A stretch of 64,000 bases of DNA. Origin: Mucilaginibacter sp. SMC90. GTDB lineage: Bacteria > Bacteroidota > Bacteroidia > Sphingobacteriales > Sphingobacteriaceae. A program made the translations under genes and the position numbers. Shown here piece by piece: positions 1-8,862 of this stretch (position 1 is the first letter of the stretch; each line of letters begins with the position of its first letter). The notes under the pieces are model-generated. The model was not told the origin of the DNA. It searched no databases and was given only the letters and a program-made list of their open reading frames with translations. The DNA lies in assembly GCF_022811725.1 (NCBI RefSeq), contig NZ_CP094527.1, positions 5,828,001 to 5,892,000 on the forward strand, given 5' to 3'.

Positions 1-2686
1 ATGTATTGTTGTTGTTATCGGTGGTTAAGTAGTCAGTGCCTTTTAGGTCGGTTATCTTGTTTTTCACATCTGAGATATTACCCCCTACCGAGTATTTAAA
101 ATCAGAACCGATAGTCCCTTTATAATTTACACTAAACTCATAGCCTTTATTGTTCATACTGCCTGCGTTTTGGTAAGAGGCGGTAAACCCTACAGTAGAA
201 GGGATAGGCAGGGCGTATAAGATATTGCTGGTAGTTTTGTTGTAGTAATCAAAAGTAAAAGTCAGCTTGTTATCTAAAACACCTAAATCAAACCCAATAT
301 CGGCCATTTTGGTAGTTTCCCAGGTCAATCCATTGTTTACATAAACACTTTGGCTGGCAGCTGTATTCAGAGTGCCGCCAAAAGGATAGCTACTGTTGTA
401 ACTGAAAGTTGACTGGTATGGATAGTTAACCACCGCACTTGTTGTTGATAGTGGGTTATCATTACCTAACTTACCCCATGATCCTCTAAGTTTTAAATCC
501 TGGATAGCCGAAAAATCTTTCATAAATTCTTCGCGGGCAATGTTCCAGCCGGCAGAAAATGAAGGAAACCAGCCGTAATTTGATCCTTTAGGGAAACGTG
601 ACGAACCATCCCGGCGGATATTAGCCTCGAACAAATACTTATCGTCAAATGAATAATTTAACCTTCCAAAATAAGATACGAGCAGATATTCGGTAGCGGT
701 ACCTGTGTTGGTAGAAGTACTGGCCGAGCCTGCATTGATCTCGGATAAATCATCATCAGGAATATCTTTTCTGAAAGCTGTAAGGTAATCATAGTTTTCG
801 CTTAAGCGCGAAGCACCTGCTAAAACGCTCAGGTTATGTTTACCAAAGGTTTTCTTGTAATTGATCAAACCCTGGTAGTTTTGAAACCAATAACCGGTAT
901 ACTCTTTAGTAATATCATTTTGCCCAACAGTCAGCGTGTTTTTGGTATCATACTGAATGTAATCAAAGGCTTTGTTATGAAGGCTATTGTAAGAGCTCTG
1001 GTAATTATCAGAAGCGGTACCGGTAAGGGTAAGCCCGTCAATAACCTGGTAATTTAATTTAAAGTTACCAATGAATAAGTTCTTTTTATAACTGTAAAGT
1101 CCGCCGTCATCCTGCAGCCTGAGCGGATTTTGCCCGCCGCGTAAGGTAGCCCAGGTTCCGTCGGTATACTGATTAACACTTAGAGGATTGGCGATAGCTG
1201 CCTGCCCGAACTGAAACCATGCAGATCCGGCTACGCCTTGTGGTTCCTGTTGCTTGGAGATATTAGCTGATATATCGGCGCTAAAATCCAAACGTTTGGT
1301 GATTTTGGTATCTGTGTTTAGCCTAACGGTAAGCCTGTCATAATTCATCTGTTTGATCAAACCGTCCTGATTGAAATAGTTGGTTGAAAAACGATAAGTA
1401 TTTTTCTCGCCGCCACCCGCAACCGAAAGGCTATGCTCCTGCTGAAAGCCGCTGCCAGTAAGGATATCCTTAAGCCAGTAGTTATCAGGATACAAATTCA
1501 AGTCGCGGTTAGGATTGTTATATTCGGCAATTTGCGCATCTGAATAAACCGCGCCGGCACCCGAGTTGGTATACATCAGGTTGGCCAGGCGCATAAACTC
1601 CTGAGCGCCCACAAATTTGGAGATCCTTGTAGGGTTTTGCCATCCAAAATAATCTGAATAATTAACCGCTGCTTTTCCCGATGTACCACGTTTTGTAGTG
1701 ATCAGTACCACACCATTAGCAGCCCTTACACCATAAATAGAAGATGCCGCAGCATCTTTTAACACCGAAACAGAGGCGATATCATTGGCGTCAACATTGT
1801 TGATATCGGTTTGTACACCATCAACCAATACGAGGGGGTTACTGTTGTTTAATGTTCCTATACCCCTGATACGTATAGTACCCTGATCTGCTCCCGGTTG
1901 CCCCTGGCTTTGGGTTACTGTAACACCCGATGCTGCACCCTGCAAAGCGGCCGACACCTGTCCTACCGGTTTCCAGTTAAGATCATTTCCGCTAACTGAA
2001 GATACTGACCCGGTAAGGTTTACCTTTTTTTGCGTGCCATAACCTACAACAACCACTTCATTGAGTTTGCCTAAATCAGGTACCAGTTTTACGCTCATCG
2101 GAGAACCAGAAGCCGGCAATTCAACAGTAGTAAAACCAATAAACGAAAATACAAGCACAGCACTGCTGTTTGGTGCCTCAATTTTAAACTTACCGTCGAT
2201 ATCAGTAACAGCCACAGCGGTGCCACCTTTTATTTTAACGGTTACGCCCGGCAACGGAAGACTTTTATCGTCGGTTACCTGCCCGGTAACTGTTACAGCT
2301 GCTTGTGTTACACGTAAAGTTTCATTGCCTGATTTTCCCTGCAGAATGATAGTTTTATCAATTACCTTATAACTTAACGCAAGGTTACGGAGGCACTCTT
2401 CAAGCGTTTCTGACAGCGAGGCACCGTTAAGTTTAACGGTAACCGTTTTATTATTTATGTCTTTAGAATCATAAAAAAACACGTAGCCGCTTTGCTTGCT
2501 GATATTGTCGAGCACGTTTATCAATGAGGTATTATGCTCATTAAGGTTTATTCTTTGACTAAAAGCTTTCGCGCTGCACTGAAGCAGGCCCGCTATTAAA
2601 AAAATGGTGGTCAGTTTCATAACCAGGATAATTTTTTTGGGTAGCCATTTTTGGGACATGGCAATAGAAAAAGCATTATAATTCAT
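1..2686 (-). CDS. SusC/RagA-family TonB-dependent receptor with STN domain (3' end outside window)
   Basis: Outer-membrane TonB-dependent transporter of the SusC type, which imports glycans with a SusD partner. The frame is open from an ATG at 2684-2686 to the window edge, about 895 codons, so the C-terminal barrel and stop are missing. After a basic leader and a hydrophobic signal segment come an STN domain (about residues 45-110), a carboxypeptidase-D-like repeat ('GQVTDDKSLPLPGVTVKI'), the TonB-box region ('LNEVVVVGYGTQKKVNLTG'), the plug ('IRGIGTLNNSNPLVLVDG') and barrel strands such as 'LFEANIRRDGSS'. The STN domain marks it as a signal-transducing receptor, matching the FecR and sigma genes just upstream. 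Another in-frame ATG (2657-2659) is possible; the first was chosen because these proteins usually carry such an extension. A susD gene is expected beyond the left edge. Confidence 0.93.
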   Translation of the reverse strand, partial: MNYNAFSIAMSQKWLPKKIILVMKLTTIFLIAGLLQCSAKAFSQRINLNEHNTSLINVLDNISKQSGYVFFYDSKDINNKTVTVKLNGASLSETLEECLRNLALSYKVIDKTIILQGKSGNETLRVTQAAVTVTGQVTDDKSLPLPGVTVKIKGGTAVAVTDIDGKFKIEAPNSSAVLVFSFIGFTTVELPASGSPMSVKLVPDLGKLNEVVVVGYGTQKKVNLTGSVSSVSGNDLNWKPVGQVSAALQGAASGVTVTQSQGQPGADQGTIRIRGIGTLNNSNPLVLVDGVQTDINNVDANDIASVSVLKDAAASSIYGVRAANGVVLITTKRGTSGKAAVNYSDYFGWQNPTRISKFVGAQEFMRLANLMYTNSGAGAVYSDAQIAEYNNPNRDLNLYPDNYWLKDILTGSGFQQEHSLSVAGGGEKNTYRFSTNYFNQDGLIKQMNYDRLTVRLNTDTKITKRLDFSADISANISKQQEPQGVAGSAWFQFGQAAIANPLSVNQYTDGTWATLRGGQNPLRLQDDGGLYSYKKNLFIGNFKLNYQVIDGLTLTGTASDNYQSSYNSLHNKAFDYIQYDTKNTLTVGQNDITKEYTGYWFQNYQGLINYKKTFGKHNLSVLAGASRLSENYDYLTAFRKDIPDDDLSEINAGSASTSTNTGTATEYLLVSYFGRLNYSFDDKYLFEANIRRDGSSRFPKGSNYGWFPSFSAGWNIAREEFMKDFSAIQDLKLRGSWGKLGNDNPLSTTSAVVNYPYQSTFSYNSSYPFGGTLNTAASQSVYVNNGLTWETTKMADIGFDLGVLDNKLTFTFDYYNKTTSNILYALPIPSTVGFTASYQNAGSMNNKGYEFSVNYKGTIGSDFKYSVGGNISDVKNKITDLKGTDYLTTDNNNNT

Positions 2687-2767
2687 ACTTTTGATTAGTT
2701 GGGTTAATACACGATTAGGTTCAATTATTCGTATTTCCGTAAAAGGAAGGGGTTAACTCAAATATTT

Positions 2768-2793
2768 CGTACCCTGATTGGCGTCGGGGTACG
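2768..2793. repeat. Short hairpin between FecR and SusC genes
   Basis: Seven-base perfect inverted arms (CGTACCC / GGGTACG) enclose a 12-nt loop in the 211-nt gap upstream of the SusC gene. It could be a leader or processing hairpin; there is no strong T-run, so it does not look like a complete terminator. Confidence 0.35.
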
Positions 2794-2897
2794 TTTTTAA
2801 ATTAACTGCCTTTGATTGGGCCGCTAAGGCTTGTGGCGTAATTTTTTTTTCATTTTTTTAGTTTAGCTGGTTTTTAATTATTTGTTGGATATATCGT

Positions 2898-4040
2898 TCA
2901 GGGGGTGATAACTATTGTGCGGCCTTGTATGCGGTAATTGATCTTCTTAAAGCTTAGTAAATCAAGTATCTGAGACGCATTCACATTTCGTGAAACCCCT
3001 CCCGAAAATTGCCGTTCGGGCACTTTGCCTTCAAATTTCACATCTACATCATACCAGCGGCTAAACTGGCGCATAACTTCGTAGATACTGGCGTCGCGAA
3101 AATAAAAGAGACCGTTTTTCCAGGCCACAGCCTGTTCAGTATTTACTTTTACTACATCAAACTTATCAGCGTTTAACCGGGCCTGCTCGCCGGGTTTAAT
3201 TATTTCGCTGGCACCGTTGTGGGATACTTTCACGCTTCCTTCCAGGAGTGTTGTGCTTACTGCACTTTCATCAGCATAGGAGTTTACATTAAAATGGGTT
3301 CCCAAAACTTCCACAACCTGTCCGTTTGAAACTACCCTGAAAGGCCTGCTCCTGTCATGGGCAACCTCAAAATATGCCTCACCGGTAAGTTCTACCCTTC
3401 TTTCATTGCCTTCAAATTGCACAGGAAATTTAAAAGTAGTTGCTGCATTCAACCACACCTTAGTTCCGTCGGATAAGGTAAATTGGTACTGCCCGCCGCG
3501 TGGGGTAACGGCAGTATTAAATAAAAGCGCTCCCGGTTGCCCGCCTTCGTGTTTCGGTGCATAAGCAACACTCCCATCGGCAGTTTTATTGATAGATGCC
3601 CCGGCGTCATTGGCTACCAGCCCATTTTTTGCACCCGAAAGCACAACCTTACTGCCATTTGATAGTGTAAGCGTTACCTTGTTGCTTCCCGGCACCAAAT
3701 TAGCCGCCAAAGATTGAGGCATTGTTGTTTTATGCTTCTTTTTGTAATAATTGCCAAATTGATAAACCCCTACCACGAGGGCGATAGTTACAGATGCAGC
3801 GGCAACTATGAACTGCCTGCCAAACATCTTACGCACCTTGCCACCACTATTATTTGTGTAGGCTGTTAAACCGGCAATACTTTGTTGCTGATGATGCTTT
3901 AATATTTCATCATTAATTTCAGGCGACGGGCTCTCGGAACGGAATGAGAGATACCATGTTTCGACAATGGCTTTTTCCTGTTCAGAAACATTGCCTTCAT
4001 TATATCGCTTTAATAAATCTTCAGCGTACTTTTTATCCAT
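2898..4040 (-). CDS. FecR-family anti-sigma factor
   Basis: Inner-membrane anti-sigma regulator of 380 residues that would hold the adjacent ECF sigma factor and respond to the STN domain of the SusC receptor. The cytoplasmic N-terminus (1-75) contains 'EAIVETWYLSF'-like anti-sigma sequence. A single membrane span lies near residues 76-95 ('FIVAAASVTIALVVGVYQF'). The periplasmic FecR core shows 'PRGGQYQFTLSDGTKVWLNA' and 'GEAYFEVAHD', and the C-terminal DUF4974-type region shows 'QFSRWYDVDVKFEGK'. It sits 64 nt downstream of the sigma gene and about 210 nt upstream of the receptor, in the usual order of Bacteroidota FecIR-SusC sets. Confidence 0.95.
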   Translation of the reverse strand: MDKKYAEDLLKRYNEGNVSEQEKAIVETWYLSFRSESPSPEINDEILKHHQQQSIAGLTAYTNNSGGKVRKMFGRQFIVAAASVTIALVVGVYQFGNYYKKKHKTTMPQSLAANLVPGSNKVTLTLSNGSKVVLSGAKNGLVANDAGASINKTADGSVAYAPKHEGGQPGALLFNTAVTPRGGQYQFTLSDGTKVWLNAATTFKFPVQFEGNERRVELTGEAYFEVAHDRSRPFRVVSNGQVVEVLGTHFNVNSYADESAVSTTLLEGSVKVSHNGASEIIKPGEQARLNADKFDVVKVNTEQAVAWKNGLFYFRDASIYEVMRQFSRWYDVDVKFEGKVPERQFSGGVSRNVNASQILDLLSFKKINYRIQGRTIVITP

Positions 4041-4104
4041 AAGCAGGGTAAATTCCTTTTGATCATGCTAATGACAAACAGGAAAGGGCTATGGAGTAGA
4101 TGAA

Positions 4105-4674
4105 TTATAAAAAAATTGAAAAAAAGTATGTGCTCAACTTCACCTTTAATATTTTAAGGGAATTTTGAACCTGTTTACGCACCGTAAGTACACTGATATC
4201 AAGTTCTTCGGCAATTTGTTGATGTGAGAGATATTGCTTGCGGCTCATTTCAAAAACCAATCGCATTTGCGGTGGTAATTTTTCAACTTCTGCTTCTATA
4301 AGTTCGGTAAGTTGCTTTAGCCTGATATTTTGATCTGCTTCTGCAGTTTTATTTTCTATGATCGACTGAAGAGAATCAAAGTAGTTGTATCGCTGTTTAT
4401 TACGCCTGTAAACATTAATTACACGGTTACGTACCGCAGCGTAAAGATAGGCCGGTAAACTAACGTTGAACCGGATAGTTTCCCGGTTGTCCCATAAATA
4501 AGAAAAAAGTTCCTGTAATATATCCTGAACTTCATTATTATCCTCTAACCTTTGCAGTGCATGCCTGTAAAGTACAGCATAATACCGGGAGTGAATTTCT
4601 GTAAAAGCACCAACATCACCTTGTTGAAGCTTAGTCAGTAACTCGGCATCAGTAAGAGATCTAAAAACACTCAT
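4105..4674 (-). CDS. ECF sigma-70 family RNA polymerase sigma factor
   Basis: Extracytoplasmic-function sigma factor, 189 residues, expected to direct transcription of the SusC locus downstream. Region 2 is visible as 'YYAVLYRHALQRLEDNNEVQ' with 'DILQELFSYLWDNRE'. Region 4 is the helix-turn-helix 'LSHQQIAEELDISVLTVRKQ'. The frame extends 6 nt further to a TTG, but the ATG at 4672-4674 gives the natural N-terminus MSVFRSLTDAEL. It is the first gene of a minus-strand set sigma-FecR-SusC. The 3' end is rich in aromatic residues (YFFSIFL). Confidence 0.95.
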   Translation of the reverse strand: MSVFRSLTDAELLTKLQQGDVGAFTEIHSRYYAVLYRHALQRLEDNNEVQDILQELFSYLWDNRETIRFNVSLPAYLYAAVRNRVINVYRRNKQRYNYFDSLQSIIENKTAEADQNIRLKQLTELIEAEVEKLPPQMRLVFEMSRKQYLSHQQIAEELDISVLTVRKQVQNSLKILKVKLSTYFFSIFL

Positions 4675-4971
4675 TAACAATTAAACAGGGGATTCAATCC
4701 TTCAATATTAAGGAATTATTTCTTAACATTAGTAATTTGTTAATATCATTGTGTCTTTTTAACAATTAATAACTTTAAATAAGTGCTTTTTTTCCAGGCA
4801 CATCTATGACCAGGCACGTCAACCAATGTCCGTAAACCCAATGATACAAAGCGTATCCGCGCCCAAATTGAAACAAGCGCCCGGGCAATAATGAATAGCG
4901 TTAAACCAATGCTGATATTTTGCAAGTCAGCAATCTGTTAACCTCAGTAATCCCCCATAATTAAAAACTGC

Positions 4972-5139
4972 TTAGCCCCTACTACTATGCCTTTCTTCCC
5001 CTTCCTCAATATCCAGTTCACGCTCCTTAGCACGGATCAATTCATCAGTAAACTCCTGGTTACGGTGCATTAATTTAAACTCATTTCGCCTTACCCCAAT
5101 AATTTCCAGCAGCATATCCGGGGTAGTTTCAGAACCCAT
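4972..5139 (-). pseudogene. Remnant resembling the C-terminus of a CPA1 cation/proton antiporter
   Basis: A 55-codon reading frame (ATG at 5137-5139) whose last half, 'ELIRAKERELDIEEGEE', resembles the acidic tail of CPA1-type Na+/H+ antiporters. The coding-like sequence extends a little upstream of the ATG ('NELAESRLFK') until an in-frame TAG. There are no membrane spans, so it cannot work as a transporter. It lies head to tail with a second remnant at 5156-5284, which suggests deletion debris. Similarity is judged by eye; a real small protein cannot be excluded. Confidence 0.4.
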
Positions 5140-5155
5140 TTTGAACAGACGACTT

Positions 5156-5284
5156 TCAGCAAGTTCGTTGCCCTATTGTACTGGCTATATGTTCATACCT
5201 TTCCATAATCTGGATGGTATAACCATCCGGATCAGGCAGATAATAAGTTAGTTTCCTCCTGCTTTTCCATAGCATTTGCAAGTG
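5156..5284 (-). pseudogene. Truncated glyoxalase/VOC-family C-terminus
   Basis: Starting directly after the phospholipase stop (TGA then TAA) an open frame encodes 'KLTYYLPDPDGYTIQIMERY' and stops at 5156. The pattern tyrosine-DPDG-(N/Y)-x-I-x-(I/L) is the last beta strand of vicinal-oxygen-chelate proteins, where the glutamate binds metal. Only about 40 residues remain and there is no convincing start codon, so this is read as a fragment of a once complete glyoxalase/bleomycin-resistance-type gene. Confidence 0.5.
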
Positions 5285-5287
5285 TTA

Positions 5288-7774
5288 TCATCCGCCTATA
5301 ACCGGGTCGGTAAAGCTATGCTTGCCGGTTTCTATACGTCCTGCATATTTGCGTATGTAATTATCATGACCACTTACTGCTATCCCGATATCATACCAAT
5401 TGTGACTGGCTTGCAGGCTCATTATTTTGCTGGCTTTCTCTCCTGGCTTAAGTACTATTTTTTGAGCAGGCTGTTTATAAGCATGATCGGATACAGTAAC
5501 CTGAAAAGTTTTTGCTTTATCTGAATTAGCCACTATAACCTCAAGTTGACCCGTTTTGCTATGAAGTACGTTTACGATAATTTCAGGATCGCCCCCGCCT
5601 CCTTCAAAATGCCTGAAAAACCCGTTTGGACCATTCAGGATCAATTGATACGCGCCATTTTCAAAACTATTTAAAGGCCACACATAGCTAATTTCATCGT
5701 TGGCTTTCACAGCAAAATCCCATACCCGCATTTGTTCCGCGCCTTTGCCGGCATCCTGATAAAGCCTGTGCGTGCAAACTGAAAAAGGTGCACCGCTTCC
5801 GGCCCCGCATTTCATTCCTATCTCAAAACCATTCCGGCTGCTGTTTAAATGGCCGTTAACCTGTAACTGATATGGCAGCGCGCAAGACTGTCTTTTGCCT
5901 TTTTCCTGTTGTGGGAAAGACTTAAACAATTGCGGGTTTGCATTCACAGCCTTAATATCCTGCTGGTTTAATTCGTTAAAATTGCTGGGCAGTTGTTTAA
6001 ATTTGCTGTTATAGATATCCTGTATGGTTTTATTTCGGTTCAGCGGTGTAGGGTAAGTGATCTTTTCTCCATTATATGGCCTGAATACGGATGTTAAATC
6101 TCCGCATACCGTACGGCGCCAATCGCTGATGTTTGTTTCCTTAAGTTTTTTGCCGGATTTTTTATTCAAGAACGTCTCCAGGAATTGAAGGCACGAAGTA
6201 TGATCAAAAACCTGCGAATTTACCCAGCCTCCGCGGCTCCAAGGCGAAGCGATCACCATGGGTACCCTGAAACCCAACCCGATAGAACTTTCCGGCCTGC
6301 GATGCCCTTCTTTTTCGCCCAATACGTCTATTTGTTCTTTGGTAACATGCTCAACGCGGGTATCTAAACCTGCCGAGCATTTACCTGTTTCGGGCTTTGC
6401 TGTATGCGGTGGTGCAAACGGGGCCACGTGATCAAAATATCCGTCATTCTCATCATAGTTAAGTATGAAGATCGTTTTCTTCCACACTTCGGGATTTTTA
6501 GTCAGGATATCCAATACTTCAGAAATATACCAGGCACCATACCAGGGCGAGCCAGGATGATCTGAAAAGTTAGACGGCGCTACCAGCCATGATACCGTCG
6601 GCAATTTATTACTGTTTACATCTTCTCTGAATTGGTGTAATATATCGCCTTTAGGTACCTTCACTTCGCGCTTGGTACCATTATCATCATAGGTAAGTGT
6701 CTCCAGTGTATGATAATCCGGATCATTGATATTGGTAACAAATGCCTTGTAGTGAATGCTTTTTTCAAAGCCTGATAATTTGTTAAATCTTTCTTCTGTG
6801 CATTCGGCTATATCTTTTTTTACGTTCTGCAATTCTGCTTTTTGCTCATCAAGCTTTTTCTTGTTCTCAGCAGTGTCCGGCAAGCCTTGCAACTCTTTGA
6901 TGGATGTTTCAAGCTCAACCAATCTTTTAGGTAAATAATCGCGGTAAGCCTTATGCAGGCGCACGTTATATTGCTTAAAAAACTCCAGGTCATTATCGGT
7001 AAAGTTGGCCAGCCAGTCGTCTTCTTCGCCTTCAAATCCAACGCCCACGCTTAGCTCGTTCTGATACGCTTTCCAGGATACGCCGGCTTCTTCAAGGCGT
7101 TCAGGAAATGTTTTCCAGTTAAGGTCATGGTAATCTATTTCACTATTGTTAACCCTTGCATGCGAATTTTCGTTTTGCTCTTCGCGGATGGTACCCGACC
7201 AATAAAATGTACGGTTAGGACTTGTTCCTGTTAACGATGAGCAAAAGTTTTGGTCGCAAACGGTGAAAGCATCAGCAAGCGCATAATAAAATGGTATATC
7301 CCTCCTATCATAATAACCCATAGTGAGCGGCATATCGGCATATTCATGATTACCGGATCTTTTGTTTTCCAGCCAGCCGTCCATCTTTCCATGATTCCGC
7401 GCGTTTACCTGGTTATTCCACGAATGCGGCAGGGATTGCATCCAGGTAGCTTTGGTATTTTTAATATCCAGGTTAAACGGAATGTAGGTTTTCCCGGCTT
7501 TATTGGTTTGCAGCCAAACAAGGTTATTGTTAGGCAAATGCATAGCCCGGGGATCATCAAACCCACGAACACCCTGCAAGGTACCATAACAATGATCAAA
7601 CGAGCGGTTTTCCTGCATCAGGAATACAATATGCTCGGCGTCAAGGTAGGTACTTCCTTTTTCGGCGTCAATTGCTAAAGCTTTTTTAATCGATTCGGGC
7701 ATTAATGAAAATAGTCCTGCTGCACCTGTTAACAAAGTTGCTTTCTTGATGAATTCGCGGCGAGTATCGCTCAT
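5288..7774 (-). CDS. Tat-exported phospholipase C (phosphocholine-type, AcpA/PLC family)
   Basis: Secreted phosphoesterase of 828 residues that would hydrolyse phospholipid head groups outside the cytoplasm. The N-terminus has a twin-arginine signal (DTRREFIKK, then a hydrophobic stretch to about residue 34), so it is probably exported folded. The catalytic domain begins with 'EHIVFLMQENRSFDHCYGTL' (residues 47-66), typical of the bacterial PLC/acid phosphatase family. Further conserved parts are 'LTGTSPNRTFYWSGT', 'FILNYDENDGYFDHVAPFAP' and 'RVPMVIASPWSRGG'. The C-terminal 200 residues match the two small beta domains (DUF756 type) of phosphocholine-specific PLC. Length is normal for the family. 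It stands alone on the minus strand and fits a phosphate-scavenging role with the genes to its right; phospholipase or sphingomyelinase preference cannot be told from sequence. Confidence 0.93.
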   Translation of the reverse strand: MSDTRREFIKKATLLTGAAGLFSLMPESIKKALAIDAEKGSTYLDAEHIVFLMQENRSFDHCYGTLQGVRGFDDPRAMHLPNNNLVWLQTNKAGKTYIPFNLDIKNTKATWMQSLPHSWNNQVNARNHGKMDGWLENKRSGNHEYADMPLTMGYYDRRDIPFYYALADAFTVCDQNFCSSLTGTSPNRTFYWSGTIREEQNENSHARVNNSEIDYHDLNWKTFPERLEEAGVSWKAYQNELSVGVGFEGEEDDWLANFTDNDLEFFKQYNVRLHKAYRDYLPKRLVELETSIKELQGLPDTAENKKKLDEQKAELQNVKKDIAECTEERFNKLSGFEKSIHYKAFVTNINDPDYHTLETLTYDDNGTKREVKVPKGDILHQFREDVNSNKLPTVSWLVAPSNFSDHPGSPWYGAWYISEVLDILTKNPEVWKKTIFILNYDENDGYFDHVAPFAPPHTAKPETGKCSAGLDTRVEHVTKEQIDVLGEKEGHRRPESSIGLGFRVPMVIASPWSRGGWVNSQVFDHTSCLQFLETFLNKKSGKKLKETNISDWRRTVCGDLTSVFRPYNGEKITYPTPLNRNKTIQDIYNSKFKQLPSNFNELNQQDIKAVNANPQLFKSFPQQEKGKRQSCALPYQLQVNGHLNSSRNGFEIGMKCGAGSGAPFSVCTHRLYQDAGKGAEQMRVWDFAVKANDEISYVWPLNSFENGAYQLILNGPNGFFRHFEGGGGDPEIIVNVLHSKTGQLEVIVANSDKAKTFQVTVSDHAYKQPAQKIVLKPGEKASKIMSLQASHNWYDIGIAVSGHDNYIRKYAGRIETGKHSFTDPVIGG

Positions 7775-7947
7775 AGATATAATATTTATGGTTATTAATG
7801 TAGGCTGGACCTGTACTTAAAATAGCATTTAAAACTACTTCCTTATCTTTTGCTTTCAAAAATAATAAGAACATGTTAACTTAAATTTAACGCAGCATTT
7901 GTTTATTATCAATAAAGTATGTTTAGTTTTGCTAAACGAATTTGATT

Positions 7948-8631
7948 ATGGGTATAAAAATTAAGATGGTTGTTTTTGACATGGCCGGTACCACGGTTAA
8001 CGAAAACAACATAGTTTACAAAACTGTTCAAAAAGCCATTAACGAGGCTGGTTTTAACTGCACATTAGAAGAAGTTTTGGCCGAAGGGGCCGGAAAAGAA
8101 AAGTTACAGGCTATAAAAAGTGTATTAAAAACTTACGCCGGTAATACAGATGAAGACCTGGCAAGGCAAATCTATAGCAACTTTTCAACGCAGTTAACAG
8201 ATGCTTATAAGAATAACCAATTGTTACCGCAACCTAATGCTACCGAACTATTTGCAGCCTTAAAAGAACGGAATATTTTACGTGTGTTGAACACCGGTTA
8301 TAGCAGGCAGGTAGCCCAGTCAATAATTGACGCGTTAGGATGGCAGCAAGGCGCAGAATATGATGAGCTGGTTACCGCAACTGACGTAACCGGAGGTCGC
8401 CCCGAACCTGACATGATTATATTTGCGGCAGATAAATTTAAAATTACGGTAGCTGAAAGCATAAAAGTTGGTGATTCGGCAATAGATATTGAAGAAGGCA
8501 AAAATGCCGGTTGTGCACTGAGTATCGGTATCACTACAGGAGCACATACAATCAGTCAGCTGCAAGCCGCTGATCCGGATTATGTGATCAATAATCTGAT
8601 GGAGCTTTTACCTATTATTGATCGTTATTAA
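7948..8631 (+). CDS. Phosphonatase-like HAD hydrolase (PhnX-related)
   Basis: HAD-superfamily hydrolase, 227 residues, cytoplasmic. Motif I is 'VVFDMAGTTVNE' with nucleophile D11 and an alanine two residues on, as in phosphonoacetaldehyde hydrolase rather than ordinary phosphatases (DxD). Motif II lies in 'LNTGYSRQ', and the C-terminal acid motif is 'VGDSAIDIEEGKNAG'. The cap segment 'GAGKEKLQAI' places a lysine (K52) where PhnX has its Schiff-base lysine, but the histidine usual three residues later is alanine here. This matches the 'phosphonatase-like' subfamily rather than classic PhnX. An upstream in-frame TTG at 7942 was rejected in favour of the ATG at 7948. The convergent PLP enzyme supports a phosphonate role; a different HAD substrate remains possible. 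Confidence 0.85.
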   Translation: MGIKIKMVVFDMAGTTVNENNIVYKTVQKAINEAGFNCTLEEVLAEGAGKEKLQAIKSVLKTYAGNTDEDLARQIYSNFSTQLTDAYKNNQLLPQPNATELFAALKERNILRVLNTGYSRQVAQSIIDALGWQQGAEYDELVTATDVTGGRPEPDMIIFAADKFKITVAESIKVGDSAIDIEEGKNAGCALSIGITTGAHTISQLQAADPDYVINNLMELLPIIDRY

Positions 8632-8667
8632 GATAAGCCGCCAAATGGCTAAATCTGCTTTAAGTAC

Positions 8668-8698
8668 AAAAGCCGGGGATTTGATATCCCCGGCTTTT
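8668..8698. terminator. Bidirectional intrinsic terminator
   Basis: A perfect 13-bp stem (AAAAGCCGGGGAT / ATCCCCGGCTTTT) with a 5-nt loop lies between two convergent genes. A-rich and T-rich flanks allow it to work on either strand. Confidence 0.85.
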
Positions 8699-8862
8699 GC
8701 ATTATATAAATAAGATAAACAGACTAACTTTTACTATGGTAAAAATGGTTACTAAAGTACCATCTCAAGCCCGCAAATGTTGAACATCCTTTTTTGGGTA
8801 TGCACATTTACCTCAAAGCCAGGATTGTTATAGCCTATAACAGGATATGATATTTATAGTTG

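Noticed and set aside
4780..4940. Minus-strand hydrophobic coding-like stretch (GLTLFIIARALVSIWARI)
   Set aside because: Looks like part of a membrane protein, but there is no start, and identity is too vague for a feature; mentioned only with the graveyard finding.
7250..7678. 142-codon plus-strand open frame
   Set aside because: Antisense to the phospholipase N-terminal half; no plausible protein features.
8752..8853. Coding-like minus-strand stretch after the PLP-enzyme stop (ends NICGLEMVL)
   Set aside because: Only about 33 codons after a stop in the same frame, no start codon and no recognisable family; kept as a note only.
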